A stretch of 64,000 nt of DNA from JAGQVA01 sp041391725 (lineage in GTDB: Bacteria; Bacteroidota; Bacteroidia; J057), in NCBI GenBank assembly GCA_041391725.1, contig JAWKNL010000001.1, positions 310,001 through 374,000 of the forward strand, given 5' to 3'. A program made the position numbers and the translations under genes. Positions within the stretch are counted from its first letter, which is position 1; every line of letters starts with the position of its first letter. This document shows, piece after piece, positions 1-10,550 of the stretch. The notes below the pieces were generated by a model, which ran no database searches, was not told where the DNA came from, and worked only from the letters and a program-made list of their open reading frames with translations.

Positions 1-1702
1 TACCCACACCACCGGCACATGGTACAGTGCGCCCCACTGGACGGTTTTTAATATGGACAGAACCGAGTTGCCCGCCAATTATCGCGTGAATGTACTGACC
101 CTCGAATTTAACCTCCGGATGACAGCCGTGATGACCACACCACAGGTGATTGCCACCCGGCCAGCTACCACTGGCGGCAATACCCCTACAAGTGTAGCCA
201 CCCAGCCCGTAAGAACCGGAGTGAATACTCAGCCGGTAAGAACAGATCCCCCTTCCGGGAATATCGCAACCTTTGACAAACCCGTGAGAGCTACCGCAAC
301 GCTTGATCCCAGCGTTTATAATCATGCCGTTCTCGACAATATCACGGCCCAGCCCGGACGCTGGGTGATTGCCCCTTATGCAAAACCCAATACACCGGCA
401 GATCCCGGTACCGGCGCTCCTTCTACCGAAGTGCAAGGCCCCAATGTCAAATTGGGCAAAGAACTACAGGATATTTTGGGCGACCCGCTCCTGCGGCCAT
501 TTGTCGAAAAGCTCAATATTTTCAGGGAAGTATATGGCGACCTGAATCCCAATTCAGGGTTCTTTTATTATCTCCCGGCTGCTTATACGCTCAACTGGAC
601 CAGAGATAACGGCGAATATTCCTTTTTTGTCTATTACCTTTCCGCCGACAACACCGGGCGGGGAAATGTCATTGTAACTGCCGAGCTCACCCCCAATATC
701 AGCGAGCAGGATATCGAACTTGCAGAGGCGATGCTCAGCAAAAAAATGGGCAAAACCATTAAACTATATCCCATGCCGCTGCGAAACACACCGGCAGTTT
801 CATTTGGCAATAGTCTCGCACTTTTTGATGTGGAGCCTTCCAGTATCAGCACCAATATTCCCTCAGATTTCCTCCAGCCTATTGTCGTTTCCTGGAAAAT
901 GAACCAGCGGGTGGACGATCTACTCGGCTATATGATGTCGCGCAATCAGGTAGCGGGAAATATGGCTTTCGAACCTTTCTCCGAAGAAGAAAAAGTATTC
1001 AGTGTGCCGGTTCAACTCAAACTCAACGACGCCAAAACCTACGGCAAGCTGGAATACCCCAATGCAGGAAGCCTGCTCAACGGATTTACCAATCCGCTTG
1101 ATTACCCCATTATCCTGACCAGTATCGCTGTCATGCGCGAAGCCGCGGGTAAAACAACTGTTGAGAATGTAACACTCAACAATTACGAAGTCAGCCCGCA
1201 GCAGATATTCTCCGGTTTTACCGCTGAAGAAAAAAATAAAGTCATGAATGGCGCCCTGATCTCCAAACTCTGGGTCAACTATACCATCAAAGCCGAATGT
1301 GAATCCTGCAACCGCAATATCCAGAACAAAATTCTGGGGGGAACCAGCAATAGCCGGGTACAAAAGATTGAAGTGGAAGTGCTGACGCCCCTCGCCTACT
1401 CAGGTGCGCAAAACATCAAACTGCTGATCCGCTCCCGCCAGGGTGATCCCAAAGGCGAAGATGAAGTCATGTTTCCGATGGTCACCATTTCACAGGATGG
1501 TCAGACACTGAAAGGCGGAGAACTGATGGTATCTGAAGGCGAAAGCCCCGAATACAGTTACCAGATTGTAATGGTGAAGCCCGATGGCGATGTACAGACC
1601 AGCGAATGGAAGACCAGCAGCGATCTTTTTCTCGTTATTGGCGAAAAAACCATCAAAGATTTATTTGAAAGCGACATGCCTGCCCCTTCAGGAAATGAAT
1701 AG
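1..1702 (+). CDS. Hypothetical secreted/envelope protein, 5' end outside window
   Basis: The frame is open from base 2, so the first ATG inside the window (53) is probably internal and the true start lies upstream. About 566 codons are visible. The N-terminal part is a low-complexity Thr/Pro/Val stretch with short repeats (TQPVRT occurs twice within about 12 residues). The rest looks like beta-rich globular modules with a CESC cysteine pair near residue 420. No catalytic motif was recognised. Its layout and several short stretches (YYLPAAYTL versus YYAPGILTL; the last residues SGNE versus ESNE) resemble the 6559-8001 protein, so the two are probably distant paralogs. It heads a run of envelope genes that continues to the papain-like protease. 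Function unknown. Confidence 0.75.
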   Translation, partial: THTTGTWYSAPHWTVFNMDRTELPANYRVNVLTLEFNLRMTAVMTTPQVIATRPATTGGNTPTSVATQPVRTGVNTQPVRTDPPSGNIATFDKPVRATATLDPSVYNHAVLDNITAQPGRWVIAPYAKPNTPADPGTGAPSTEVQGPNVKLGKELQDILGDPLLRPFVEKLNIFREVYGDLNPNSGFFYYLPAAYTLNWTRDNGEYSFFVYYLSADNTGRGNVIVTAELTPNISEQDIELAEAMLSKKMGKTIKLYPMPLRNTPAVSFGNSLALFDVEPSSISTNIPSDFLQPIVVSWKMNQRVDDLLGYMMSRNQVAGNMAFEPFSEEEKVFSVPVQLKLNDAKTYGKLEYPNAGSLLNGFTNPLDYPIILTSIAVMREAAGKTTVENVTLNNYEVSPQQIFSGFTAEEKNKVMNGALISKLWVNYTIKAECESCNRNIQNKILGGTSNSRVQKIEVEVLTPLAYSGAQNIKLLIRSRQGDPKGEDEVMFPMVTISQDGQTLKGGELMVSEGESPEYSYQIVMVKPDGDVQTSEWKTSSDLFLVIGEKTIKDLFESDMPAPSGNE

Positions 1703-1797
1703 GCATCATGTGATCCCGGGGTCATATTTTTAAGAATATGACGTCCTATATTCATGTTTTCAGCGATACCGGAGATATTACCCCAAAACTGACTGAT

Positions 1798-3243
1798 ATG
1801 ACCTTTTGGAAAAACCTTTTTTTTTTTTTTTCCGGTTAAGCAATGATCCTTGTTATTGCCCACAGCCGTATTTTCTCTGCCTGCGACCTTGAAAAAGTAG
1901 ATCCACTTGCTCCGCAGGCCTTTTACTGTCTCCAACAGCGGCTGTAGAGCGCCCTGTACCGTTTCATTTTTCCAATACCTCTCAAAATGCCGAATCTTAT
2001 GAATGGGACTTTGGCGATGGCGGCACTTCTGTGTGTCCTGCGCCAGATACACCTCACTGCGGGAACTTTTACAGTGACCACTTACCGCTACTGGTGCAGG
2101 CGCGGCGGCAACAACGTCAGAGCGACAGAATCGTGATAATTCTCTCCCCAGCACGTTTCGTATGTCGCCCTCCAGCTTGTGCGGGGCGATCTGGCATTTG
2201 CAGTTATTGCCAATACTGCAAAATGTTTTTGTCGCAGGGTATGAGCGCGGCGGTGCGGATATCAGCGAAATTGTCGTGTATAAGCTCAAACTTCAAAGGA
2301 AATGTGAGAAGGAAAAGCCGAGCTCAATAATACGGTTTGCGCCTGCTGCTGGCGAAGATACCGGAGCGATGGCATTCGCTTCCAACAGGGAGACATTATC
2401 CTTATATGGGTAGAATGATCGGGTATGATGTGCTGGTGTCCCGTATCAGCATCAACTCCATGACTCCGGTGAATACCAAATCCTACAACGGTATTGATCC
2501 GCATTCGATGACAGTAACCTCCAATGGCGATGTGGTCATCGTAGGACAAAAGACGACATCAACTTTCAACGGACAGGTTTTGTCCTTGAGCTACGCTTTA
2601 ACGGGATGCTGCGCCTCAACAACAACCTTGACTCTCTCTGGATACGGCCATTTATGACAATCGGAAAGCCTTTGTATTCTGTCGTGCAAAATTCGGCCAA
2701 ATTGCGACGGTAGGCGCTATCCGGCAGGATTAACATCCAGGGATGGAATCGTCTTTACTGCCATGCTTTGGTACAGTCGTGGACAAGTCCGAACTGGGAG
2801 ATGCATCCTCCTCTGGGCAGCCCGGGATGTACTGATCAAAAGCAACGGCGACGTAATTGTAGGCTGACATACCAATTCTGCGGGAGCTTATAACCCCTTC
2901 TTTGTGAAACTCAACCTCGCTCACTATCCAGAACAGCCAGTCAAGCTATCCTCGGCTCTCTTCTACCAACAACTGATTTTCGATATGAAGAAACCGCTGA
3001 CGGAGGATATGTAGGGGCAGGCTATGGACAGACGGACTGGAAGCAGGCCTTCTGCTTCTGAAAGTTGACAACAATCTCAATTATGTATGGCACAAGTCCT
3101 TTGGAGGTAACTTCCGCGACTATGGATGTAGTAGAAGTACTGCCGGATGGTGGTATAGTCATCGTAGGGTTACCCGCATTAGCAGCAATAAACCGCTCGA
3201 CATGATTGTGATTAAAACAGATGCAAACGGAAATGTAAACTAA
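1798..3243 (+). pseudogene. Degenerate PKD-domain lipoprotein with repeat propeller (copy 1 of 3)
   Basis: No single frame covers this stretch, but joined frames give a lipoprotein-like start (FSACDLEKVD near 1893), a PKD motif (WDFGDGGTS near 2010 followed by TAGTFTVTTY), and propeller-type repeats such as VFVAGYERGGADIS and SNGDVVIVG. It ends KTDANGNVN-stop at 3241-3243, almost the same ending as copy 3. There are many frame changes, and a TGA at 2865-2867 sits inside an otherwise continuous repeat. A run of 15 T at 1817-1831 falls in the presumed signal-peptide region. It reads as one former gene; either a decayed copy or a poorly assembled one. PKD lipoproteins of this kind are normally surface or secreted proteins. 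Confidence 0.6.
1817..1831. repeat. Poly-T tract of 15 bases
   Basis: Fifteen consecutive T sit near the 5' end of the first degenerate lipoprotein gene, about seven codons after the ATG at 1798. Tracts like this slip in replication and are often miscalled in sequencing. Either could explain the frame loss just downstream, before the CDLEKVD stretch. Confidence 0.8.
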
Positions 3244-3271
3244 ACATACTTCAATTAAACGCCCGACTCCT

Positions 3272-5060
3272 ATGTATAAAAATTCCAGTATTCTCCTGTT
3301 ATCCGTCTTATTCACACTTTTTTTCATTCATAGCTGTGATCTGGAAAAAGTAGATCACAGACGCCTCCGGTTGCTGCTTTTGGAAATAACCAATGACTTG
3401 TTGCGGCGCACCATGTGAGATCACTTCACCAACCAGTCCACTAATGCAGCTTCCTACCAATGGGATTTTGGAGATAGCAACAGTTCGACTGTCATCCCAA
3501 ACACATCTATAATGCCGAAGGCACTATCAGGTCAAACTGACAACGACCGCTGACATTAATATACCGATAAATTACCAAAACGGTAACCATCGCTTCTGGT
3601 CTTACCATTAACACACTTACTCCGGATCACGGAAAAAAAGGAGAGGTTATAACCATTACCGGAAAGGGATTTGGAGCCCGACGCAGCGGGCATTAGCGTT
3701 TCTTTTACCTCCGGCGGCAGCAGCGGTTCAGCAAATCAACGGCCACGCAGTTGAGAGTGTTGGTTCCTGAGAGCGGAAGACGGAGTAATTACCATCACAA
3801 AAGATGCCCTCGGGAACTACCGCTGCATTTACCTATGATAAACCCGTCATAACAGATTTTTCGCCCAATCGGAAGAAAAAGGAGATGTAGTCTCATCACG
3901 AAATCATTTGGAGAGGACAGATTCGACAGGTTAGCAAATGTGTTAATGACAAACCTACTGGTCTCAAAACCCGACCAACACATTTCAAAGTTCGTATTCC
4001 TTCGAGAGCAGGTAACTTGGGACCATTACCGTAAATGTCAGCGGATATGATGCTACGGGGGGCAACGCTCCTTTTGCTTATCTTCTTTCAGGTGTGGTCA
4101 GTACCTTTGCCGGTTCGGGCACGGCCACCCAGTTTCTCGATGGCCGAACTGGCCACAATAAATTTGCCTTCCCTTATGGCATTGCGGTGGATGCCTCAGG
4201 AAATGTATTTGTGGGGAACTCGACAAAGTCACAGGGTTAGGAAAATCACGCCCAGGTTGTTTCACATTTGCTGCCGGAAAGTGCTACCGGAGAAGTTCAC
4301 CAATGGCGTAGGGCCGGCTGCCACCTTCGGCAGGCTTGCAGGGCTTTGTTTTTGACAACAACGGAAACCTTATCATCGCCGACTTTGGCAACAACGCCAT
4401 TCGCAAGTCTGACCCCAACGCATCCATTACGACTGTCGCAGGGCGGCGGCAACAGGAGCGCCCGGATATCTCGACAATTTTGGCAGCGCGCGGTTTACTT
4501 TCACCGGCGTTGCCGTCGATGCAACAAACAATATCCTCGTAGCAGACCAGCAACCACGCCGTCAGAATGATTACTCCGGCAGGATTTGTTTCCACAACTG
4601 CCGGGCAAAACGCGAAAATGGCGATGCAGACGGACCCCGCCTGGGATCTGCAAGGTTTTCTGCTTGAAGACATTGCCATTGATCCTGATGGAAATATTTT
4701 TGTGAGTGATGCCGGAAACCACAAAATCAAAAAATCCTTACTGACGGAGCCTTAACCACGCTTACAGGCAATGGCTTCAGTGGCAATATCAATGGCCGGG
4801 GGCCTGTATTTAATACCCCTGTGGGTATCATTGTGACGCCAACGCTTAATCTGTTTTGTGGCTGACAGGTTTAACAACAAAGTACGCGTCGTGATGCCCA
4901 ATGGCTTTACCTACCCAGTCTCGCAGGAGACGGCTCATTCAGGTATCAGGATTGGCGGGTCTTGTGCAGATCGCAGGGCCATTTGGCCTTGCCCTTACAG
5001 GGCAATGTTTATGTCGCCTGTTATAGCCACGACAACATAAGGAAAATTACTGTTGAATAA
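3272..5060 (+). pseudogene. Degenerate PKD/NHL-repeat lipoprotein (copy 2 of 3)
   Basis: The start is clear: ATG at 3272 opens a hydrophobic signal ending FIHSCDLEKVD, a lipobox and the same post-cysteine sequence as copy 1. The frame then breaks. In pieces one finds a PKD motif (YQWDFGDSNSS near 3460), an IPT/TIG-like stretch near 3600-3700, and NHL-type propeller repeats (FAFPYGIAVDASGNVFVG near 4165, NGNLIIADFGNNAIRKS near 4365, EDIAIDPDGNIFVSDAGN near 4670, VADRFNNKVRVV near 4860). The reading ends NIRKITVE-stop at 5058-5060. The intact protein would have been a surface lipoprotein with an NHL beta-propeller. At least ten frame changes are needed. Sequence error and true decay both remain possible. 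Confidence 0.6.
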
Positions 5061-5102
5061 ATTTCGCGGCCTGAGTACGTTCACCTAAAATCCCCTGTAT
5101 CT

Positions 5103-6501
5103 ATGCGTATTTCTCCTGTAATTTTCTCCTCACCCTAAGTCTGTTGCTTTTGGATGCGATCTCGATACCGTCAATCCGGTAACTCCGCCTGAAGCAAAGT
5201 TTATCGTTGATCCTACGACCTGCTATGTGCCTGTACGGTTGCTTTTACCAACCAGTCCACCAATGCCAGCAGTTATCAGTGGAACTTCGGGGACAGAGCC
5301 ACCTCTGCCGAAGCAAATCCGTCGCATGTGTACACGACAGATGGTACATTTACCGTAACCCTAAAAAACATTGAGGATGCAGGGACAGAAGATCAGACCA
5401 CCCACCATTACCGTCCAGAAGCCCGTAACCTTTGCCGCAGCACTTTTTTGGAAATCTCAATGAAATTGAAGAAAATGGAAACGATGTAATCGAACTCGCC
5501 GAAGGTTATGTCGTCACGTGGGTCATCAGGGACAGGCCCCAATACCAACGCAGACGAGTTTATTGTACGGTTTGATGCATCCGGGCAGGTGGTCTGGAGC
5601 GATCATGTGGGCGGCAGCAGCTACGATGTCTTCAACGGAGTTGTGCGCACACACAACGGCTTTATGGTGGTGGGAGCCACGTATAGCTTTGGCGCTGGCA
5701 ACGGAAGTGATATGTATATCTGCAAATTTAACGCAAATGGAAATCATCTGTTTACCCGTACCTTTATGGAACAGAATGCGATTATAGCAATGATATCATC
5801 GCTGTAGCCAACGGATATGTATGTACTGGTAGATTCCCGATGTGAACTAGCATTGACGTATTTCTCGTAAAAATTGACCTCGGAAACCTTGTCTGGCAAA
5901 AAAATGCTGGATTTCGGCGGCAATTATGACACAGGAAATGAGTGATCCAGACCTCCGACGGAGGGTTTGCCATTGCGGGGTTTAGCTCAGCGAAATAATA
6001 CCGATATGCTGCTGATAAAAACCAGTACCAACGGCGATATTAAACTATTTGAAAAACTGTATGGAGGCGGGGAATATATATAGATCAGCCGACGAAATTC
6101 TCGAATATCCCGGAGGAGGATTTATCCTGGCTGGAGCTACTGCCAGCTACGGACAGGGAGAGCAGGATGCATATATCGTGCGCACCGATGGCAATGGCAA
6201 TGAAATATGGGCTTTCCCCTATGGTGAAAACAGCTATGACTGGGTCAACTCCGTCACCATCGCTCCCGATGGCGGTATTGTCGCATGCGGAACCGGAACC
6301 CAGAGCCTGCTGGTATATCTTTTAAAAGTAGATCCCTCGGGAACAAAAGTATGGGAAAGGTTTTATGATTCGTATTATGCGACATCTATCAAAGCTGCCA
6401 GCGACAACGGATTTATCATCACCGGGGCGCGCAACAACCCTTCCGACAATGAAGAAGATGTATATCTGATCAAAACCGACGCAGATGGAAATGTGAATTA
6501 A
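5103..6501 (+). pseudogene. Degenerate PKD lipoprotein with repeat propeller (copy 3 of 3)
   Basis: ATG at 5103 begins a signal-like sequence. A shifted frame gives GCDLDTVNPVTPPEAKF, matching the CDLEKVD start of the other two copies. A PKD motif (YQWNFGDRATS near 5275, then DGTFTVTL) and several repeats of the type DGGFIIAG/NGFMVVGATYSFG follow. The last 150 codons (6049-6501) are intact and end KTDADGNVN, as in copy 1. The frame is broken several times between 5130 and 6050. These repeats are typical of secreted Bacteroidota beta-propellers. The intact 3' end next to a clean downstream gene shows that the damage is local. Confidence 0.6.
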
Positions 6502-6558
6502 AGTCAGTTTCAGGGAGATTTCCCGTCTTATGAATTCAGGAACCGAAATCTATATACA

Positions 6559-8001
6559 ATGAAGCGCTTTAGTATTTTTTTACTGGCTGCATATTCTTTT
6601 TCACTGATCACGGCGCAGCCCGTTATCAGCGGGAAAAAAGTACTGGAAGGTTTTGAAATTTATCCCGATTTTAAAGTCGCAGGGCTGTATTATTATGCCC
6701 CGGGCATACTGACCCTCGCCACCGAATCCAACGGAAAGCCACAGTTTCAGCTTGTGGAAATGCGCTACACAGGCACCGCCTGTACCGATGACCAGGGAGC
6801 GCAGCGTTTTCTCAATCTCGCACAATTTACAGTGCGAATGGCACCTATGTCTGCGGCAACGCTCAATCTCATCAGGCAAAAACTGCCGCCCAGCCGCACA
6901 CTTACGCTCAAACCACTTCCCATCCGCTATATCGAATCGTTTCTTGTGACGGCTGTTGGCAAAAACGCCGAAGATGAGCCCGGATTGCAACGCCTCGCCA
7001 AAGGTAACAGCTTTGGCGCAGAGTCTGGCAGCGGAAATGGTGGAACTTACTGGACAGAACGCACATTCACCCTCAAACTCGACAACTATGAGGCGCAGCT
7101 TTTGTGGGATCAGATCGAATCAGGCAAACTATCGGTCAGTTTTGGGTATGCCTTTTATGCTGATGCCGTATTTGGCAACCTGGCAGAGATTCGTATTTCG
7201 GGAGACAGAGAATCAGTCAACGAGCTGAATGAAACCCTTTCGGCAGAAGACCTGGTTCAGGAAACAGATACTACGGTTACACCTATGGCCATTCGCAGCG
7301 ACGCCTTTGGCATTGTCATTGACGTAAAAAAGTGGCCGGAAGCACTCAAAAAGCTCGATATAAATGAAGGCATGCCGCCGGCATATCCGGCTGTGCAGGT
7401 AGCTTGTTATGATTTTTCCGATGACCTGCGCCCCGACCTTTCACTCAAAAAAATCGAGGTAGAAGCCGTCGGTGTGGGAGGTCAGCCGCTGGCACCCATT
7501 TCGGCAAGATTCAGCAAAGGAAACCCTGACCTCAACATGGTCAACCTCAACTTCCCTTTTGCCGTGCGGATGGATCGGCCCATGCGTTATCGGGTAATAT
7601 CCTTTTCTCAGGCCGGAGAAAAAATCACCGGAAGCTGGATCGAAAAAGAGTCGTGTGCCGGACTGATAGACATTACCACCGAGGCTGATAACAACAAAAT
7701 TGAACGCATCAACGCCGAGTTTGAAGTTGATACCGAAGGAATGCAGGTTGCCGCGCTCACCGAAGCAGAATGCCTGATTTCCTATACAATGGCAGACAAG
7801 CCCGTAAAACAACTGCTCCGTTTTTCCGCCGGTGATGCCCTGCCTTTCCAGTCGCTCACCTTTGCCTGCCAGGATGACCAGCCGGTAATTTTTCAGGTAA
7901 GCTGGAAAAAACAGGATGGAACCATCATTCGCGGGCCCCGGCAAAACCTTACCGAAGATTATTATTATCTGACACCCCCTGCCGCTGAAAGTAATGAATG
8001 A
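6559..8001 (+). CDS. Hypothetical secreted protein
   Basis: A 480-residue protein with a clear Sec signal peptide (MKRFSIFLLAAYSF..., cleavage likely after LITA, about residue 19). The mature part looks all-beta and has no motif I can tie to an enzyme. It shares layout and short similarities with the protein at 1-1702 (YYAPGILTL; a closing ESNE), suggesting paralogs on either side of the lipoprotein triplet. The ATG at 6559 lies 57 bp after the preceding stop and fits the signal peptide. The caspase-like lipoprotein follows after 77 bp on the same strand, so co-expression is plausible. It may be a structural or binding partner of the envelope peptidases downstream; that is inference from position only. 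Confidence 0.75.
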   Translation: MKRFSIFLLAAYSFSLITAQPVISGKKVLEGFEIYPDFKVAGLYYYAPGILTLATESNGKPQFQLVEMRYTGTACTDDQGAQRFLNLAQFTVRMAPMSAATLNLIRQKLPPSRTLTLKPLPIRYIESFLVTAVGKNAEDEPGLQRLAKGNSFGAESGSGNGGTYWTERTFTLKLDNYEAQLLWDQIESGKLSVSFGYAFYADAVFGNLAEIRISGDRESVNELNETLSAEDLVQETDTTVTPMAIRSDAFGIVIDVKKWPEALKKLDINEGMPPAYPAVQVACYDFSDDLRPDLSLKKIEVEAVGVGGQPLAPISARFSKGNPDLNMVNLNFPFAVRMDRPMRYRVISFSQAGEKITGSWIEKESCAGLIDITTEADNNKIERINAEFEVDTEGMQVAALTEAECLISYTMADKPVKQLLRFSAGDALPFQSLTFACQDDQPVIFQVSWKKQDGTIIRGPRQNLTEDYYYLTPPAAESNE

Positions 8002-8078
8002 TTTTTTTATCTTTAATCGTTGAAGTTCCTGGTTGAAACACCATTATCCCCTACTTCCCCCTGGCAAAAACAGCAACA

Positions 8079-9659
8079 ATGGCAAAAACCTATTTACAGA
8101 TTCCCCTGATCGCCTGCCTCCTGCTGATCGCAGCCGGATGTAAGCCTGTACAAACCACTACGACCAACAACGGTGTTGTGGTGGATTTTAATAGTTCAGG
8201 CACAGGCGCGGCCGTTATTAATTTCGGAGAAAATACCGAAAACAAGAATGTACCCGTCATCGAATGGATTTCTCCCGTAGGAGGAAAAACCGAGGCTTTC
8301 GACCATGTACATATTGAACTGAAAGTTACATCGGAAGAACCCATCACAGACAAGGACTTTTCCGTCTATGTGGCAAAAATCAAGCTGGGAGATAATAAAG
8401 CGGGCGAAAGGCCATTATTCAAAAAAAATAACGAGTACTTTTTCAGCGCCAATGTGCCCCTTGACCGGAATTTTGAAATGAATGTAGTAGAGGTCAAACT
8501 CACTACGCCCTCAGGAGTAATTGTCAGTGCGCCGCCCCGGTTTGTGTTTATCAAAGATAAAATCGAAACCGATCTGACCTGGATTTCTCCCAATATTGTC
8601 CTTTATCAGGATAAGCCCTATACCCATAACGACGAACTCCTACCGGTTGAATTTAATATTCAGTCACAGGCTTCACTTACCAAATCAGATGTAACCCTCG
8701 TGCTCAACGGGCAGCGAACCCCGCCTACAGAAAGTGCGACCATGGTACCCGCTTCCAACGGGCGGTATTTTTTTAAGGATTATATTCCCATGGCCAATAA
8801 GGAGTCCTTCCAAACGCTTCATATCGAAGTGTTGGGACAGGCATCGGAAGTGCTGAAAGTCAATTTTGTTCCACTCACCAAACCCAATCTCTACATCGTA
8901 GCCATTGGCCCCAAAACAGACCTGAAATATACCGTCAATGACGCCCGCGACTTTGCCAGCCTTTTTGCCAATCAGGGAGGAACCGGAGGAAACCGGCTTT
9001 ACGCCAAAGTGGAAGTCATTTCTTTGCTGGCAGAAAAAGCTACTGCCGGAGAAATCAGAGGCGTACTGGAGGAGTTCCGGGCAAAATACGTTACCCAAAA
9101 TCTGAAGTACAACGACGTGCTGGCGATCTTTATCTCCTCTCACGGATTTCTGAGCAATGGAAATTTCCGTATCAAAGGCGATGATTATAAGCCGACCCGG
9201 CAGGAAAGCACCTCAGTATCCTATCAGGATGACATCATAGATAAGCTCAAGGAAATACCCTGTAAAAAACTCATTTTCCTCGATGCCTGCCACAGCGGCG
9301 GAGCGACGGCTTCAGGTGAAAAAAGCGATGCGGTAAGTTCGTTTGAAATCAATCTCGCCATACAAAAACTCAACAAAACCCGCGAAGGGTTTATCACCAT
9401 CGCTTCCAGTCAGGCAGAACAGTATTCTTATGAAGACGATATGTGGAAAAACGGAGCTTTTACCGAAGCCATAGTCAAGGCGCTGGGTTCTTCCCTGGCC
9501 GATACCGACAAAAACAAAATCATTACCACAACTGAGCTTTATGACTATATCAGCAAAGAAGTGCCCCGCATTGTCAAGACCGTAAAACGCCAGGATCAGG
9601 TACCAAAACTGGTAGAAAACGATCTCGGAGATATACCGCTGTTTGTGGTTACGAGGTGA
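8079..9659 (+). CDS. Caspase-fold (peptidase C14-like) lipoprotein
   Basis: A 526-residue lipoprotein. Residues 1-20 form a signal with lipobox IAAGC (Cys21), so it should be membrane-anchored. Residues 60-265 hold two beta-sandwich-like segments, each opening with a WISP motif (63-66 and 168-171). Residues 270-520 are a caspase/metacaspase-type domain: YIVAIG at its start, the catalytic His in FISSHGF (His355) and the catalytic Cys in LDACHSGG (Cys404). Both dyad residues are present, so it should be active. The family cleaves after Arg/Lys or Asp depending on subgroup; specificity cannot be read here. It sits in a + strand run with a papain-like protease and small envelope proteins. A long inverted repeat follows the stop. 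Confidence 0.88.
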   Translation: MAKTYLQIPLIACLLLIAAGCKPVQTTTTNNGVVVDFNSSGTGAAVINFGENTENKNVPVIEWISPVGGKTEAFDHVHIELKVTSEEPITDKDFSVYVAKIKLGDNKAGERPLFKKNNEYFFSANVPLDRNFEMNVVEVKLTTPSGVIVSAPPRFVFIKDKIETDLTWISPNIVLYQDKPYTHNDELLPVEFNIQSQASLTKSDVTLVLNGQRTPPTESATMVPASNGRYFFKDYIPMANKESFQTLHIEVLGQASEVLKVNFVPLTKPNLYIVAIGPKTDLKYTVNDARDFASLFANQGGTGGNRLYAKVEVISLLAEKATAGEIRGVLEEFRAKYVTQNLKYNDVLAIFISSHGFLSNGNFRIKGDDYKPTRQESTSVSYQDDIIDKLKEIPCKKLIFLDACHSGGATASGEKSDAVSSFEINLAIQKLNKTREGFITIASSQAEQYSYEDDMWKNGAFTEAIVKALGSSLADTDKNKIITTTELYDYISKEVPRIVKTVKRQDQVPKLVENDLGDIPLFVVTR

Positions 9660-9663
9660 TTCT

Positions 9664-9699
9664 TCGTGGCTTCGAGAGCCTCAGCCACCGAAGCCACGA
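9664..9699. repeat. Inverted repeat (11-bp arms) after caspase gene
   Basis: The arms TCGTGGCTTCG (9664-9674) and CGAAGCCACGA (9689-9699) are perfect complements around a 14-base loop, four bases after the caspase stop. There is no T-run on the + strand side, so it is not a classical intrinsic terminator. It may stabilise or end the upstream message. Confidence 0.6.
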
Positions 9700-9751
9700 C
9701 TCGTCAAACGGCATTCAATCAAATAATTAATCGCAAAAAAACCTTTCGAAT

Positions 9752-10531
9752 ATGAAAAACATCCTTTCGCTTACATACCTGCTTATCGGGCTTTCTTTCG
9801 CCCTTTTTGCCCAGAAAAACCACGCAGTCAATTACCGTGTTACCGCTGCCGATGACTCCAAAGTTCAAATCACCTACGACCTTCCGCCCAATGGCAGCCA
9901 CCGGGCGTTTGATGTAACACTTCAGACCAAAACCACCAGCATACGCCCCCGCACGGTTCAGGGTACAGGCAAAGGCATATTTGCCGGAAACGGACTTGTC
10001 ATTGACTGGTATTATACGGCTGACGGGTACTCGAAAGCAGACCTTTCCGGCCTTGAAATTATCGTTGTTGCCATAGACCCGCTGGAAGAGCCTTCAGGCC
10101 CGGAAGTAACCCCCCGTGAAGTGCGTACCATTTCTCCCTGGGCCGGGCTGGGTGCTGTGGGCGCCTCCGGAATCGGGCTTCTCACCACAGGCGTTGTCTC
10201 CGAAAGCAATGCTCAGCAGGATTACGAAATTTACACCACCAATCTCAATCCTTCAGCCGCTGTTTACACCGAACTGGGAATCACACGCGATGACCTGTAC
10301 AACGAAGCCAACAGCAAACACAAACGCGGAACTGCCCTTATGATCGGAGGCGGAATAGTAATTGCTGCCGCAGGTGTGATCCTGATCAACCGGCTGAACG
10401 TCCAGAAAAAAATCAGAAATATGCAGTCCTCACGTTACAAACTTGAAGTAAGTCCGATGTACAATACTGGTTCTGCATTCACATCTGCCGGCGGGCATCA
10501 GGTAGGACTGAATGTCGGCTGGAAATTTTAA
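9752..10531 (+). CDS. Hypothetical envelope protein with signal peptide
   Basis: A 259-residue protein with a Sec signal (cleavage near LFAQ, residue 20). Residues 25-115 resemble a beta-sandwich domain. A glycine-rich hydrophobic stretch lies near residues 130-150 (GLGAVGASGIGLLTTG) and a second near 198-215 (GTALMIGGGIVIAAAGVILI). The C-terminus ends GLNVGWKF, a hydrophobic/aromatic ending seen in outer-membrane proteins, though 259 residues with two central hydrophobic segments is not a standard barrel. It lies between the caspase-like and papain-like genes, and the next start is only 19 bp after its stop. No family recognised; a membrane adaptor for the neighbouring peptidases is a guess from position. 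Confidence 0.7.
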   Translation: MKNILSLTYLLIGLSFALFAQKNHAVNYRVTAADDSKVQITYDLPPNGSHRAFDVTLQTKTTSIRPRTVQGTGKGIFAGNGLVIDWYYTADGYSKADLSGLEIIVVAIDPLEEPSGPEVTPREVRTISPWAGLGAVGASGIGLLTTGVVSESNAQQDYEIYTTNLNPSAAVYTELGITRDDLYNEANSKHKRGTALMIGGGIVIAAAGVILINRLNVQKKIRNMQSSRYKLEVSPMYNTGSAFTSAGGHQVGLNVGWKF

Positions 10532-10550
10532 CCCCAAAATACTGTAGATA

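Noticed and set aside
2031..2657. Small separate genes in 1800-6050
   Set aside because: The short frames there are pieces of the three PKD lipoprotein genes, as shown by motifs continuing across frames.
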